Below are positions 1-5,234 of a stretch of DNA of 6,439 nt, piece after piece. The position numbers were made by a program, and so were the translations under genes. The notes beneath the pieces were generated by a model. The model did not search any database. It was not told the origin of the DNA and saw nothing but the letters and a program-made list of their open reading frames with translations. Numbering within the stretch: the first letter of the stretch is position 1; the number at the start of each line of letters is the position of its first letter. Source of the DNA: CAMBDR01 sp046597185 (lineage in GTDB: Bacteria; Pseudomonadota; Gammaproteobacteria; Burkholderiales; Burkholderiaceae_D); NCBI GenBank assembly GCA_046597185.1, contig JBKJLF010000607.1, positions 1 to 6,439 of the forward strand, read 5' to 3'.

Positions 1-966
1 GCTTTGGCCCTCTGATGCGAGGTCAAAGGCGGACATGATGGCGGCAATCTCCGTTTGTCTCCCATACAGCTTTTGCGGAATGCGGAATGTGGATGACGCA
101 TCCCGCTCACCCAAGGGAAAGAGCGAAATCTGTCCGGTTTGTTCCAGTTCGTTCAGGCAGCGCTGCAAATCATGCTTCAGGCCGGCGGCACTGTTGTAGC
201 GGTCGTCGGCCATTTTGGCCATCAAACGCATGATGATGCTAGAGAGCGTCACGCCCAGTTCGGGCCGGATCTGGTCTGGCGCCAATGGCTCAAGGGCGAT
301 ATGGGCATGCACCAGTTCGATGCCGTCACGCTCGCCAAAGGGCAATTGGCCGGTCAATAACTGGTACAGGCTCACCCCGAACGAATAAAGGTCGGTGCGG
401 CAATCGAGCTTTCGGTTGACACGCCCGGTTTGTTCCGGCGATATATAAGGCAGGCTGCCTTCGAGCTGGTTGACGTTTTGAAAATCGTGCTGTTCCTCAT
501 CAAGTTCGGCCGCAATGCCAAAATCGATCACCCGCAATTGGCCGCTCTCGCGGTTCCAGATGATGTTGCCCGGATTGAAATCCTTGTGGATCACATGCCG
601 CAGGTGAATGCGCTCCAGAATGTCGGCCATGCGAACCGCCAGAGCCAGCAGCTCCTTGATGTCGGCCATCCGGCCCTGGAAGAGCGTGGCGAGCGCCGCG
701 CCGCCGATGTCTTCCTCCACGATCATCAGTGAATCTTGCAGACTGACCAATTCATGCACTGCGATCACGCCATCGACCGCGGCGAGCGAGCGCGTTAGAT
801 CGAATTCGCGCTGGAACTGGGCAAAGCCATCATCGTTCAATTGCTGGTTCACAAGGATTTTCAAAATAACACCTTGCCCGTCGGCGCGCCGGGTCGCGCG
901 GCAAATCCGGGCACTGCCACCGTCAAAAATTTCACCGTTGATTTGAAAATCAGTAATATCGCTCAC
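1..966 (-). CDS. Ser/Thr protein kinase domain of a large kinase/AAA-ATPase (probably also histidine kinase) protein, 3' part outside window
   Basis: Visible are 322 codons, open through base 1. Seen: glycine-rich loop around residues 11-20 (GEIFDGGSAR), VILKIL with the likely ATP-anchoring K36, catalytic loop VIHKDFNPGNI (H127, K128, D129, N134), VIDFG at 146-150, an APE-type SPEQTGR at 176-182 and helix-F DLYSFGV from D192. From about residue 298 the text QKLYGRQTEIAAIMSAF follows. Family knowledge: HKD in place of HRD, SPEQTGR and the QKLYGRE-type linker are typical of trifunctional Ser/Thr kinase / ATP-binding / sensor histidine kinase proteins, usually well over 1500 residues, where the linker leads into an AAA ATPase. 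So the complete protein probably continues with ATPase, GAF/PAS and histidine kinase modules; those are inferred. The start is GTG (966-964), preceded by AGG six bases upstream; in-frame stops lie just further upstream. No signal peptide is seen, so it is probably cytoplasmic. Confidence 0.9.
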   Translation of the reverse strand, partial: MSDITDFQINGEIFDGGSARICRATRRADGQGVILKILVNQQLNDDGFAQFQREFDLTRSLAAVDGVIAVHELVSLQDSLMIVEEDIGGAALATLFQGRMADIKELLALAVRMADILERIHLRHVIHKDFNPGNIIWNRESGQLRVIDFGIAAELDEEQHDFQNVNQLEGSLPYISPEQTGRVNRKLDCRTDLYSFGVSLYQLLTGQLPFGERDGIELVHAHIALEPLAPDQIRPELGVTLSSIIMRLMAKMADDRYNSAAGLKHDLQRCLNELEQTGQISLFPLGERDASSTFRIPQKLYGRQTEIAAIMSAFDLASEGQS

Positions 967-972
967 AATAAT

Positions 973-975
973 CCT
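973..975 (-). promoter_or_regulatory. Ribosome binding site deciding the GTG start of the kinase gene
   Basis: On the minus strand the sequence GGACAGGATTATTGTG places AGG six bases before GTG. No ATG is available in frame between the upstream stop codons (in-frame TGA near 1000) and this GTG, so GTG is the best start. The match to the anti-Shine-Dalgarno sequence is modest. Confidence 0.5.
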
Positions 976-1031
976 GTCCGCGTCCAGTCCGCCTCACAAT
1001 CATTTGTTCAGCCACGCATTCACCCCCGTTA

Positions 1032-1087
1032 TGAGGCCTGAGGCCTGAGGCCTGAGGCCTGAGGCCTGAGGCCTGACGCCTGACGCC
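1032..1087. repeat. Heptanucleotide tandem repeat, 6 x TGAGGCC + 2 x TGACGCC
   Basis: Eight head-to-tail 7-bp units without interruption: six identical TGAGGCC units (1032-1073) followed by two TGACGCC variants (1074-1087). Each TGAGGCC/T junction contains the palindrome AGGCCT, so single strands could pair with themselves or with neighbouring units. The array lies between the stop of the acyltransferase gene and the GTG of the kinase gene, both on the minus strand, so it would be in the mRNA leader or inter-cistronic region of the kinase, ending 65 bp upstream of its start. It encodes nothing recognisable. A unit count that changes by replication slippage would alter the spacer length; that consequence is inference. 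Confidence 0.95.
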
Positions 1088-1104
1088 TCGGCTTCGGGTC
1101 TGCA

Positions 1105-2433
1105 TCATGCGTCATCAGTCCCGCCAATCACCTTGCTGATCCGTTGCGCAATGTCGATGGTTTCCTGTTGCGAGCGAAGGGACGGAAAAAACGACAAACA
1201 CAGTTCGTCACCGGGCGAAAGATTGATCACCGCCACCGGGCGGTTGACCAGAGCCGCGCCCAGCGCATCGAGCGGATCAATATTGACGCCGCTCTGGTGC
1301 CGCAGTGACCGGCAACCATGCAAATATTCGCCAGGCTGCAAAAACCGGTGATTGGTCCAGTTTGTGACAACAAACGACAGCGGCTCATCGGCGCTGCCAA
1401 CCACGCCCACCTGGGCGGCTTCCTCGGTCAAATCAAAAATGGTCAAATCGAGCTTGGTGGCCTTGAACTGGCGGATGCGCTGGTGAATCTGCAGTGCCAT
1501 GTCTTCGACCGACGACTCGCCTTGTACCGTCACCGGCACAAAGGCGATGTAATTGCCGCCATATTGCTCACGCAGGGCCGGACTCAGAAGATCGGAGAGC
1601 ATTTTGAAGCTGATGATGTGCTGCTCCGGCTGGTTGCGTGTTTGCCGGTTAAGGTGGTAAAAACCCTTGGCCAGCGCGGCGCACACCACGCTGTTTCGCG
1701 TCACATCCGGGTGGCTTGCGCGCACCCGCGCCAGTAATTGTTTCAGGTCAAAAAATTGCACCAGCGGCGCGTGCCGTTGTTGTTTGTAGCACTCCAGCAC
1801 CGCGCCGACCTCCCTCACCGAGATACCGTATTGGCCCGCATCGGCTTGCGCGTAGGTGAGAAGCGAGGCGACATTGCCCTCGCGATCAACCCCGTCCGCA
1901 GCCAGCAAAGCCACCATCCGGGCGCTATCGATGGTGTTGATGCGCTCGACGGCTTCGAGCGCAGCAGCCATCGCGGCATCGTCGCCGCGCATGCTGCCAT
2001 TATAATAGTCGATCATTTTGTCAAAAATGACTTCGGCGCTGCGCGCATCGGCCCAGGTATGTTCGCAGGTCTGGGCAATGATGAATTCATCCCCTTCGCC
2101 GGAAATCAGGCAAAGCGCCATCGGGCAATGCCGTCCCGCTTCAGCCAGGTCCAGACTGGCACGGCACACATCCAGAAATGCCGCATGGATGTCGGCGGCT
2201 GTAATCACGTCAAACCTTCGTTCCGGCGCGGCACACGGCACCCATCCGATTTTGGCTTGCGTCTCAAAATGCATTCGGTACTTCAATTTTCCCAGCACAT
2301 CGAGTATCGCGCCAAAGGCAGCCTCCAGACGAACCGGATCGACCGCGCCCTTGAATCGATAGCCGCTGGTGAACCAGATATTGGCCCGGCTCATCAAGCC
2401 TTCCAAGCCGACTGTTCCGATTGGTGATAGCAT
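1105..2433 (-). CDS. HXXXD-motif acyltransferase (BAHD/condensation-domain superfamily)
   Basis: A 442-residue protein when started at ATG 2433. Seen: EHTWADARSAEVIFDKMIDYY with H125-T-W-A-D129, the HXXXD catalytic motif in its usual setting before an amphipathic helix; YGGNYIAFVPV at 291-301, the 'gNyigfvpv' strand of such acyltransferases; VVTNWTNHRF at 355-364, resembling the tsW segment that precedes DFGWG in BAHD enzymes (DFGWG itself is absent); and a late strand PGDELCLSFFPS at 407-418. Family knowledge: these enzymes transfer an acyl group from CoA or a carrier protein to a hydroxyl or amine, with the His as general base. Length near 440 fits a stand-alone acyltransferase; no carrier-protein or adenylation domain is present. 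The substrate cannot be read from the sequence. The start is chosen because GAGAGGGG lies ten bases before ATG 2433; an in-frame ATG at 2502 would overlap the upstream 90-residue gene and lacks this site. No signal peptide. Probably co-transcribed with both neighbours. Confidence 0.8.
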   Translation of the reverse strand: MLSPIGTVGLEGLMSRANIWFTSGYRFKGAVDPVRLEAAFGAILDVLGKLKYRMHFETQAKIGWVPCAAPERRFDVITAADIHAAFLDVCRASLDLAEAGRHCPMALCLISGEGDEFIIAQTCEHTWADARSAEVIFDKMIDYYNGSMRGDDAAMAAALEAVERINTIDSARMVALLAADGVDREGNVASLLTYAQADAGQYGISVREVGAVLECYKQQRHAPLVQFFDLKQLLARVRASHPDVTRNSVVCAALAKGFYHLNRQTRNQPEQHIISFKMLSDLLSPALREQYGGNYIAFVPVTVQGESSVEDMALQIHQRIRQFKATKLDLTIFDLTEEAAQVGVVGSADEPLSFVVTNWTNHRFLQPGEYLHGCRSLRHQSGVNIDPLDALGAALVNRPVAVINLSPGDELCLSFFPSLRSQQETIDIAQRISKVIGGTDDA

Positions 2434-2443
2434 GATTGGATTT

Positions 2444-2451
2444 CCCCTCTC
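2444..2451 (-). promoter_or_regulatory. Strong ribosome binding site of the acyltransferase gene
   Basis: GAGAGGGG on the minus strand, ten bases before ATG 2433. It decides against the 23-codon longer start at 2502. Confidence 0.65.
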
Positions 2452-2477
2452 GCTCAATTTCAGTCTCACACTTAAGC

Positions 2478-2750
2478 TCACACCGCCGAAAAATCGGGGC
2501 AAGCAATTTTAAACTCGAATAGCATACCCGCCGGATCGGGATAATACAGCGAACCATGATGCGCCACCATCGCATCGACCAGCGCCGCCCGGGCGGTATG
2601 ATAGTCGGAAAATTCCTGAATCGGGATCAAGCCCCATTTGAGGTCACCCTTGGCCGATTTTTTCGAGCCTTGATCATCGGGAGCGGCAATCGGTGCGGCA
2701 TCATCGGTTAAATCGGATTGTGTTCCAAGTTTGATTGCAAAATCAGCCAT
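2478..2750 (-). CDS. Small 90-residue protein of unknown function
   Basis: Not recognised as a known family. Residues 1-35 are hydrophilic and low-complexity, rich in Asp, Ala, Ser and Lys, probably disordered; residues 36-90 look folded, with KWGLIPIQEF, a helix-like HTARAALVDAMVAHHG, then SLYYPDPAGMLFEFK and a single Cys near the C-terminus. The YYPDPAGMLFEF stretch resembles the last strand of vicinal-oxygen-chelate (glyoxalase-type) proteins (yFrDPdGnliE), but one short motif in so small a protein does not support an assignment. It has one Trp and no signal peptide or membrane segment. It ends 44 bp before the acyltransferase start on the same strand, which suggests co-expression and perhaps an accessory or substrate role (inference). 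The ATG at 2750 has only a weak GAGA upstream; no better start is visible. Composition argues that it is a real gene, but its reality is less certain than that of its neighbours. Confidence 0.6.
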   Translation of the reverse strand: MADFAIKLGTQSDLTDDAAPIAAPDDQGSKKSAKGDLKWGLIPIQEFSDYHTARAALVDAMVAHHGSLYYPDPAGMLFEFKIACPDFSAV

Positions 2751-3154
2751 TTAATTGTCTCATGGGAAAATTTTAAAATGTCCACTTTTGCGGTCATCGG
2801 TCTTTTTCTGGCGATCCGCTTGCATGCAGATTAACCGATGCTATCAGTTTTTTGGTAGCTGTTAAGAGATTTTTTGAAATAAAGAAAGGACATCATCGTT
2901 TTTTTGCTTAATAGCAACACTAAATTGATTTGGACAATGTGCCATTTGCCGCCCGGCCGAAACCTGGGGGGAATTGCGGGAAGCAGGGCCGACAGCGGGC
3001 GACAAAAGAATCTGATGAAGCGTTTTTTCTGAGGAGCATATTCAAACCAAAAAGCTAACGTGAATGCAATGATTTGAGGATGGCATCACATTTCGCGATG
3101 ATCTATTCGACGCGCTGATATGCTCAAGCCAGCCTGCCGATGCGCTACCGAAGC
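2751..3154. other. AT-rich to mixed intergenic stretch, no gene seen
   Basis: The 400 bp upstream of the 90-residue gene hold no recognisable coding sequence on either strand. The part from 2755 to about 2940 is AT-rich with several T-runs, unlike the GC-richer genes around it, as expected for a promoter region. The part from 2940 to 3154 has a more coding-like composition but its frames are short or give no recognisable protein; it may be further decayed DNA linked to the gene scraps on its right. Confidence 0.6.
2838..2865 (-). promoter_or_regulatory. Candidate promoter with embedded inverted repeat, upstream of the small-protein/acyltransferase/kinase row
   Basis: On the minus strand TTAACA (2865-2860), 16 bases, then TAGCAT (2843-2838) form a plausible -35/-10 pair. 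An imperfect palindrome GCTATC-8-GGTAGC (2840-2859) lies over the spacer and could be an operator. Alternatives are TTGTCC-18-TATTAA (2937-2908) and an isolated -10-like TAAAAT (2775-2770). The choice among them is not decided by the sequence. Confidence 0.3.
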
Positions 3155-3313
3155 TCAAGCAGGGTTTTGATGGCCCAAACAGGCATGCGCCAAGGCCCAT
3201 TCAAAACCTTCCCTGCTGATGTCCATCGCCAAAATCCGCTTTTGATTTTCATCCCTCAAACCCCACCCGGCGCGATACATCATCCATAAAAAAGAGGGCT
3301 TGATCCAGGTCAT
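3155..3313 (-). pseudogene. DUF4291-family protein fragment (decayed)
   Basis: The minus strand encodes 52 residues beginning MTWIKPSFLWMMYRAGW and continuing RILAMDISREGFEWALAHA, then a stop after GHQNPA. From memory of the family, MTWIKPSFLWMMYRSGW and the following ILAI-I-REGFEWAL segment are the most conserved core of DUF4291 proteins, which are about 190-200 residues long. Only this middle part, roughly a quarter of the protein, is present: an in-frame TGA lies five codons upstream of the MTW methionine and a TGA ends the match. The codons past the stop show at best faint further similarity. No ribosome binding site precedes the ATG, so it is a relic rather than a working small gene. Its left part abuts the lipoprotein relic, also on the minus strand. 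The molecular function of DUF4291 is not known to me. Confidence 0.65.
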
Positions 3314-3533
3314 GCCAGCGTATTTTCAAAGTATTCGCTTACAGTATTGCAAGTAAAGCCGCCGCTGGCGCTGGTGCTGCCTCTGCTGGCGTTGGCTATC
3401 GAAGTTGGCTATCGAAGTTGGCTATCGAATAATCCAGCCCTTCGACGGCAGAATCGACGAACACGCCCGATACCGGGGTTGGCGTGGTATTGCTGCCGCC
3501 GCAGGCAGTGAGATTTGAAATTTCGAGATACCC
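3310..3533 (-). pseudogene. Lipoprotein fragment, frameshifted by a 13-bp tandem repeat
   Basis: The minus-strand frame open from 3533 reads LTACGGSNTTPTPVSG and then FVDSAVEGLDYS. LTAC at 3512-3501 is a good lipobox, and the Gly/Ser/Thr/Pro-rich linker followed by FVDSAVEGLDY is typical of proteobacterial outer-membrane lipoproteins with a 'V-G-FVDS-V-GL-Y' domain. The hydrophobic signal peptide that should precede the lipobox is missing; GYLEISN and then a TGA stop are found instead. After DYSIAN the frame enters three copies of a 13-bp unit and stops at TAG 3398-3396. If only one copy is read, the frame continues as ASRGSTSASGGFTCNT, the expected family continuation (G-T-A-G-F-C), until TGA at 3312-3310. 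So the gene is broken at its 5' end, in the middle and at its 3' end. The loss of the signal peptide makes function unlikely. Confidence 0.6.
3391..3429. repeat. 13-bp tandem repeat, three perfect copies
   Basis: GTTGGCTATCGAA occurs three times head to tail at 3391-3403, 3404-3416 and 3417-3429. The copies are identical, which suggests a recent expansion. Two extra units add 26 bp, which is not a multiple of three, so the expansion explains the frame break in the lipoprotein relic that contains it. Confidence 0.95.
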
Positions 3534-3583
3534 TCAGGTCATCGTTGCTTTTCCACGACAAACCGGAGAGACGTGTGATCAAT

Positions 3584-3613
3584 TTGCACCTGCGTGGTTT
3601 GATGGTGTAGGAT
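3584..3613 (+). promoter_or_regulatory. Weak candidate promoter of the flavoprotein gene
   Basis: TTGCAC (3584-3589), an 18-base spacer and TAGGAT (3608-3613) match the sigma-70 boxes at four of six positions each. A start near 3620 would coincide with the inverted repeat there and give a leader of about 45 bases. This is position-compatible but weak. Confidence 0.25.
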
Positions 3614-3619
3614 GAGATA

Positions 3620-3634
3620 CCAACCCATGGTTGG
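3620..3634. promoter_or_regulatory. Short perfect inverted repeat, possible operator of the flavoprotein gene
   Basis: CCAACC-CAT-GGTTGG is a perfect 6-bp palindrome with a three-base centre, ending 31 bp before the ATG of the flavoprotein gene. The position suits a repressor site or a leader hairpin. It is short enough to occur by chance. Confidence 0.3.
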
Positions 3635-3654
3635 CCCAGAAATTTGCCAATATT

Positions 3655-3660
3655 GAGAGG
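3655..3660 (+). promoter_or_regulatory. Strong ribosome binding site of the flavoprotein gene
   Basis: GAGAGG followed by five bases and ATG 3666; supports this start, which also places the Rossmann motif at the usual distance from the N-terminus. Confidence 0.65.
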
Positions 3661-3665
3661 GAAGC

Positions 3666-5114
3666 ATGAGTCAATTGGTTGATGTTGCCATTATCGGTGC
3701 CGGCCCCGCTGGCGTGGTTGCGGCGCTACGCTTACAACAACTCGGCTATCGGGTCTTACTGATCGAACGTAGTCAATTTCCGCGCGCGCAAATCGGCGAG
3801 GCATTCACACCGGGCATTAAAAATATCATCGATTTGCTCGATGCCAATGAAGTTCTGGCCAAGATCCCGCAATTGAAGAATTTGCCAACCCAAGTGCGTT
3901 GGCAACAAAGTACGCCGGAGTGGGTGCCCGCCAATAACAACATCATGATAGACCGCTCGGCTTTTGACCATGCGATGCTCGAACTGGCCAAGCAGCGCGG
4001 CATTCTGGTACGGCAGCCAGCCCACGTCGATCATATCGGCGGTGATGCAGGCGACTGGCGCATTCGTTTTACCGATGGCCAGGGTGAACAAACCATGCTG
4101 GCCAATTTTTTACTCGATGCGCAAGGGCGGCATGGCAGCGCCACCACCCGCATTGCCTGTGCCCCCGCTTTATTGGCAACCTGGATAGACATTGCGCCTG
4201 CCGATCTGCCTGTCGGCGTGGCCCAGGCCACCCTGGTTGAAGCCTGTGAGTTTGGCTGGTTATGGGGCAGCATTCTACCTAACCAACATTTCCGCCTGAT
4301 GCTGTGTTGCGATCCACACCATGTAGAACACAAGGCCCAAGCCTTGCTGCGCAGCCAGTGCCGCGCCAGTCAATTGTTTGCGTCCTTGGCCGACTGCGTA
4401 ACCACTGGCCGTTTGCACGCCAGTAGCGCCACCCCTTACCTTGATTCGGCCAGCTATCAAAGCAACCGCTTTAAACTGGGCGATGCCGCCTTTACCCTAG
4501 ACCCGATTTCATCCTCCGGTGTGGAAAAAGCGATGCGTTTTTCGATCAATGCCGCCGTTGCGCTGCATACTTTACTGAGCGACCCCTATAAAAGCAGTGG
4601 CGCAATGGTGCAAGAATTTTATGAACAGCGCCTGATTGAAACCTGCGCCCGCCATACTTTGTGGACGCGCCGTCACTATAAGCCTGCGTGGTGTGCGGAT
4701 CAGCCATTTTGGCAAAACCAGGCCCGGGCGTTTGATTTTGGCACAGCGCCACTCGGGCTTGCCCTACAGCAAGAACTGTCTCGCCTGGAAAACTTTCGCC
4801 CACGCCCACCCAGTACACGCAGCATGCTCAGCCCACAACACCGGATTCGGTTTAATCCTGAACTGAAGGTTGTGCAAAGTTTATGCGTGATTGATAACAA
4901 GGTACATCGACATGCGGCGTTTATGCACCCGGATATGGATCGTCCGCTGGCCTTTTTGGATGGCGAAGAAGTGGTTAAAAAACTGGCTTTTATGGATATG
5001 CAGCCAACGCTCGCAAGTGCTTTGGATTTGCTTGGCCTGGATATGTCAGCCCAAAAAGCGCAACGCCTGTTGGGCTGGTTTTGGCAACACGGCTTCCTGC
5101 AAACAATGGGCTAG
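3666..5114 (+). CDS. FAD-dependent oxidoreductase of the flavin monooxygenase/halogenase superfamily (LodB/QhpG-like)
   Basis: A 482-residue protein. Seen: N-terminal Rossmann motif VAIIGAGPAG (7-16) with the acidic strand end LLIER (31-35); FPRAQIGEAFTPG (38-50), the R-IGE---PG signature of halogenase-like flavoproteins; DRSAFD (96-101); DAQGRHGS (151-158); GWLWGSIL (197-204), at the place where halogenases have W-W-IP; and the second FAD motif LGDAAFTLDPISSSGVEKAM (271-290). A separate C-terminal segment (about 395-480, HPDMDRPLAFLDGEE ... WFWQHGFL) looks like a small helical domain. Family knowledge: relatives include tryptophan halogenases, LodB/GoxB and QhpG, the last three acting on a partner enzyme or peptide during quinone-cofactor formation. 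The sequence does not say whether this one halogenates, hydroxylates or modifies a protein; the halogenase W-x-W-x-I-P is not fully kept, which argues mildly against a halogenase. No LodA/GoxA-like partner is in the window. GAGAGG lies five bases before the ATG. No signal peptide; cytoplasmic. Confidence 0.85.
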   Translation: MSQLVDVAIIGAGPAGVVAALRLQQLGYRVLLIERSQFPRAQIGEAFTPGIKNIIDLLDANEVLAKIPQLKNLPTQVRWQQSTPEWVPANNNIMIDRSAFDHAMLELAKQRGILVRQPAHVDHIGGDAGDWRIRFTDGQGEQTMLANFLLDAQGRHGSATTRIACAPALLATWIDIAPADLPVGVAQATLVEACEFGWLWGSILPNQHFRLMLCCDPHHVEHKAQALLRSQCRASQLFASLADCVTTGRLHASSATPYLDSASYQSNRFKLGDAAFTLDPISSSGVEKAMRFSINAAVALHTLLSDPYKSSGAMVQEFYEQRLIETCARHTLWTRRHYKPAWCADQPFWQNQARAFDFGTAPLGLALQQELSRLENFRPRPPSTRSMLSPQHRIRFNPELKVVQSLCVIDNKVHRHAAFMHPDMDRPLAFLDGEEVVKKLAFMDMQPTLASALDLLGLDMSAQKAQRLLGWFWQHGFLQTMG

Positions 5115-5138
5115 CCTCCCCGGCACATCATTGCAACA

Positions 5139-5162
5139 GTACAACCGTACAACAGTACAACA
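5139..5162. repeat. 8-bp tandem repeat (GTACAACN), three copies
   Basis: GTACAAC recurs at 5139, 5147 and 5155 with an exact 8-bp period. A degenerate copy (TTGCAACA) precedes the array and ACAAC/CACAA-like pieces follow it to about 5178. It lies in the gap between the two convergent genes. No function is evident. Confidence 0.85.
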
Positions 5163-5191
5163 CCAGCACAACATCACAATAGTTCAGGCAC

Positions 5192-5218
5192 GCAGCAGCG
5201 CAATCAATACGCTGCTGC
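5192..5218. terminator. Hairpin between convergent genes, possible bidirectional terminator
   Basis: GCAGCAGCG, nine bases (CAATCAATA), then CGCTGCTGC: a perfect GC-rich 9-bp stem located 77 bp after the flavoprotein stop and 16 bp after the stop of the opposing gene. The placement suits termination from both sides, but neither strand has a T-run after the stem, so it is not a canonical intrinsic terminator; it could also protect mRNA 3' ends. Confidence 0.5.
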
Positions 5219-5234
5219 CACCAAGACGGGCTGA

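Noticed and set aside
139..946. Plus-strand open frames of 73, 100 and 112 residues
   Set aside because: They lie antisense to the kinase domain, whose minus-strand motifs (HKD, DFG, SPEQTGR) are unmistakable; their translations show no recognisable protein.
1032..1087. CRISPR array
   Set aside because: Seven-bp units directly adjoining one another, without spacers; a simple tandem repeat.
1738..2427. Plus-strand open frame of 229 residues
   Set aside because: Antisense shadow of the acyltransferase; the opposite strand carries the HXXXD motif and a good ribosome binding site.
2434..2502. Longer acyltransferase start at 2502
   Set aside because: It would overlap the end of the 90-residue gene by 25 bp, adds a non-homologous-looking basic stretch, and lacks the GAGAGGGG site present before ATG 2433.
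2478..2750. Quinohemoprotein small subunit or other cofactor-bearing peptide as partner of the flavoprotein
   Set aside because: The protein has only one Cys and one Trp and none of the Cys-rich cross-link pattern of QhpC, and it is on the opposite strand about 0.9 kb away.
3063..3219. Plus-strand short frame ending near 3219 that could be read as a small protein
   Set aside because: No similarity recognised, no ribosome binding site, and it is partly antisense to the DUF4291 relic.
3574..3589. CRP-like site TGTGA-6-TGCAC upstream of the flavoprotein gene
   Set aside because: Only the left half fits TGTGA; the right half matches TCACA poorly.
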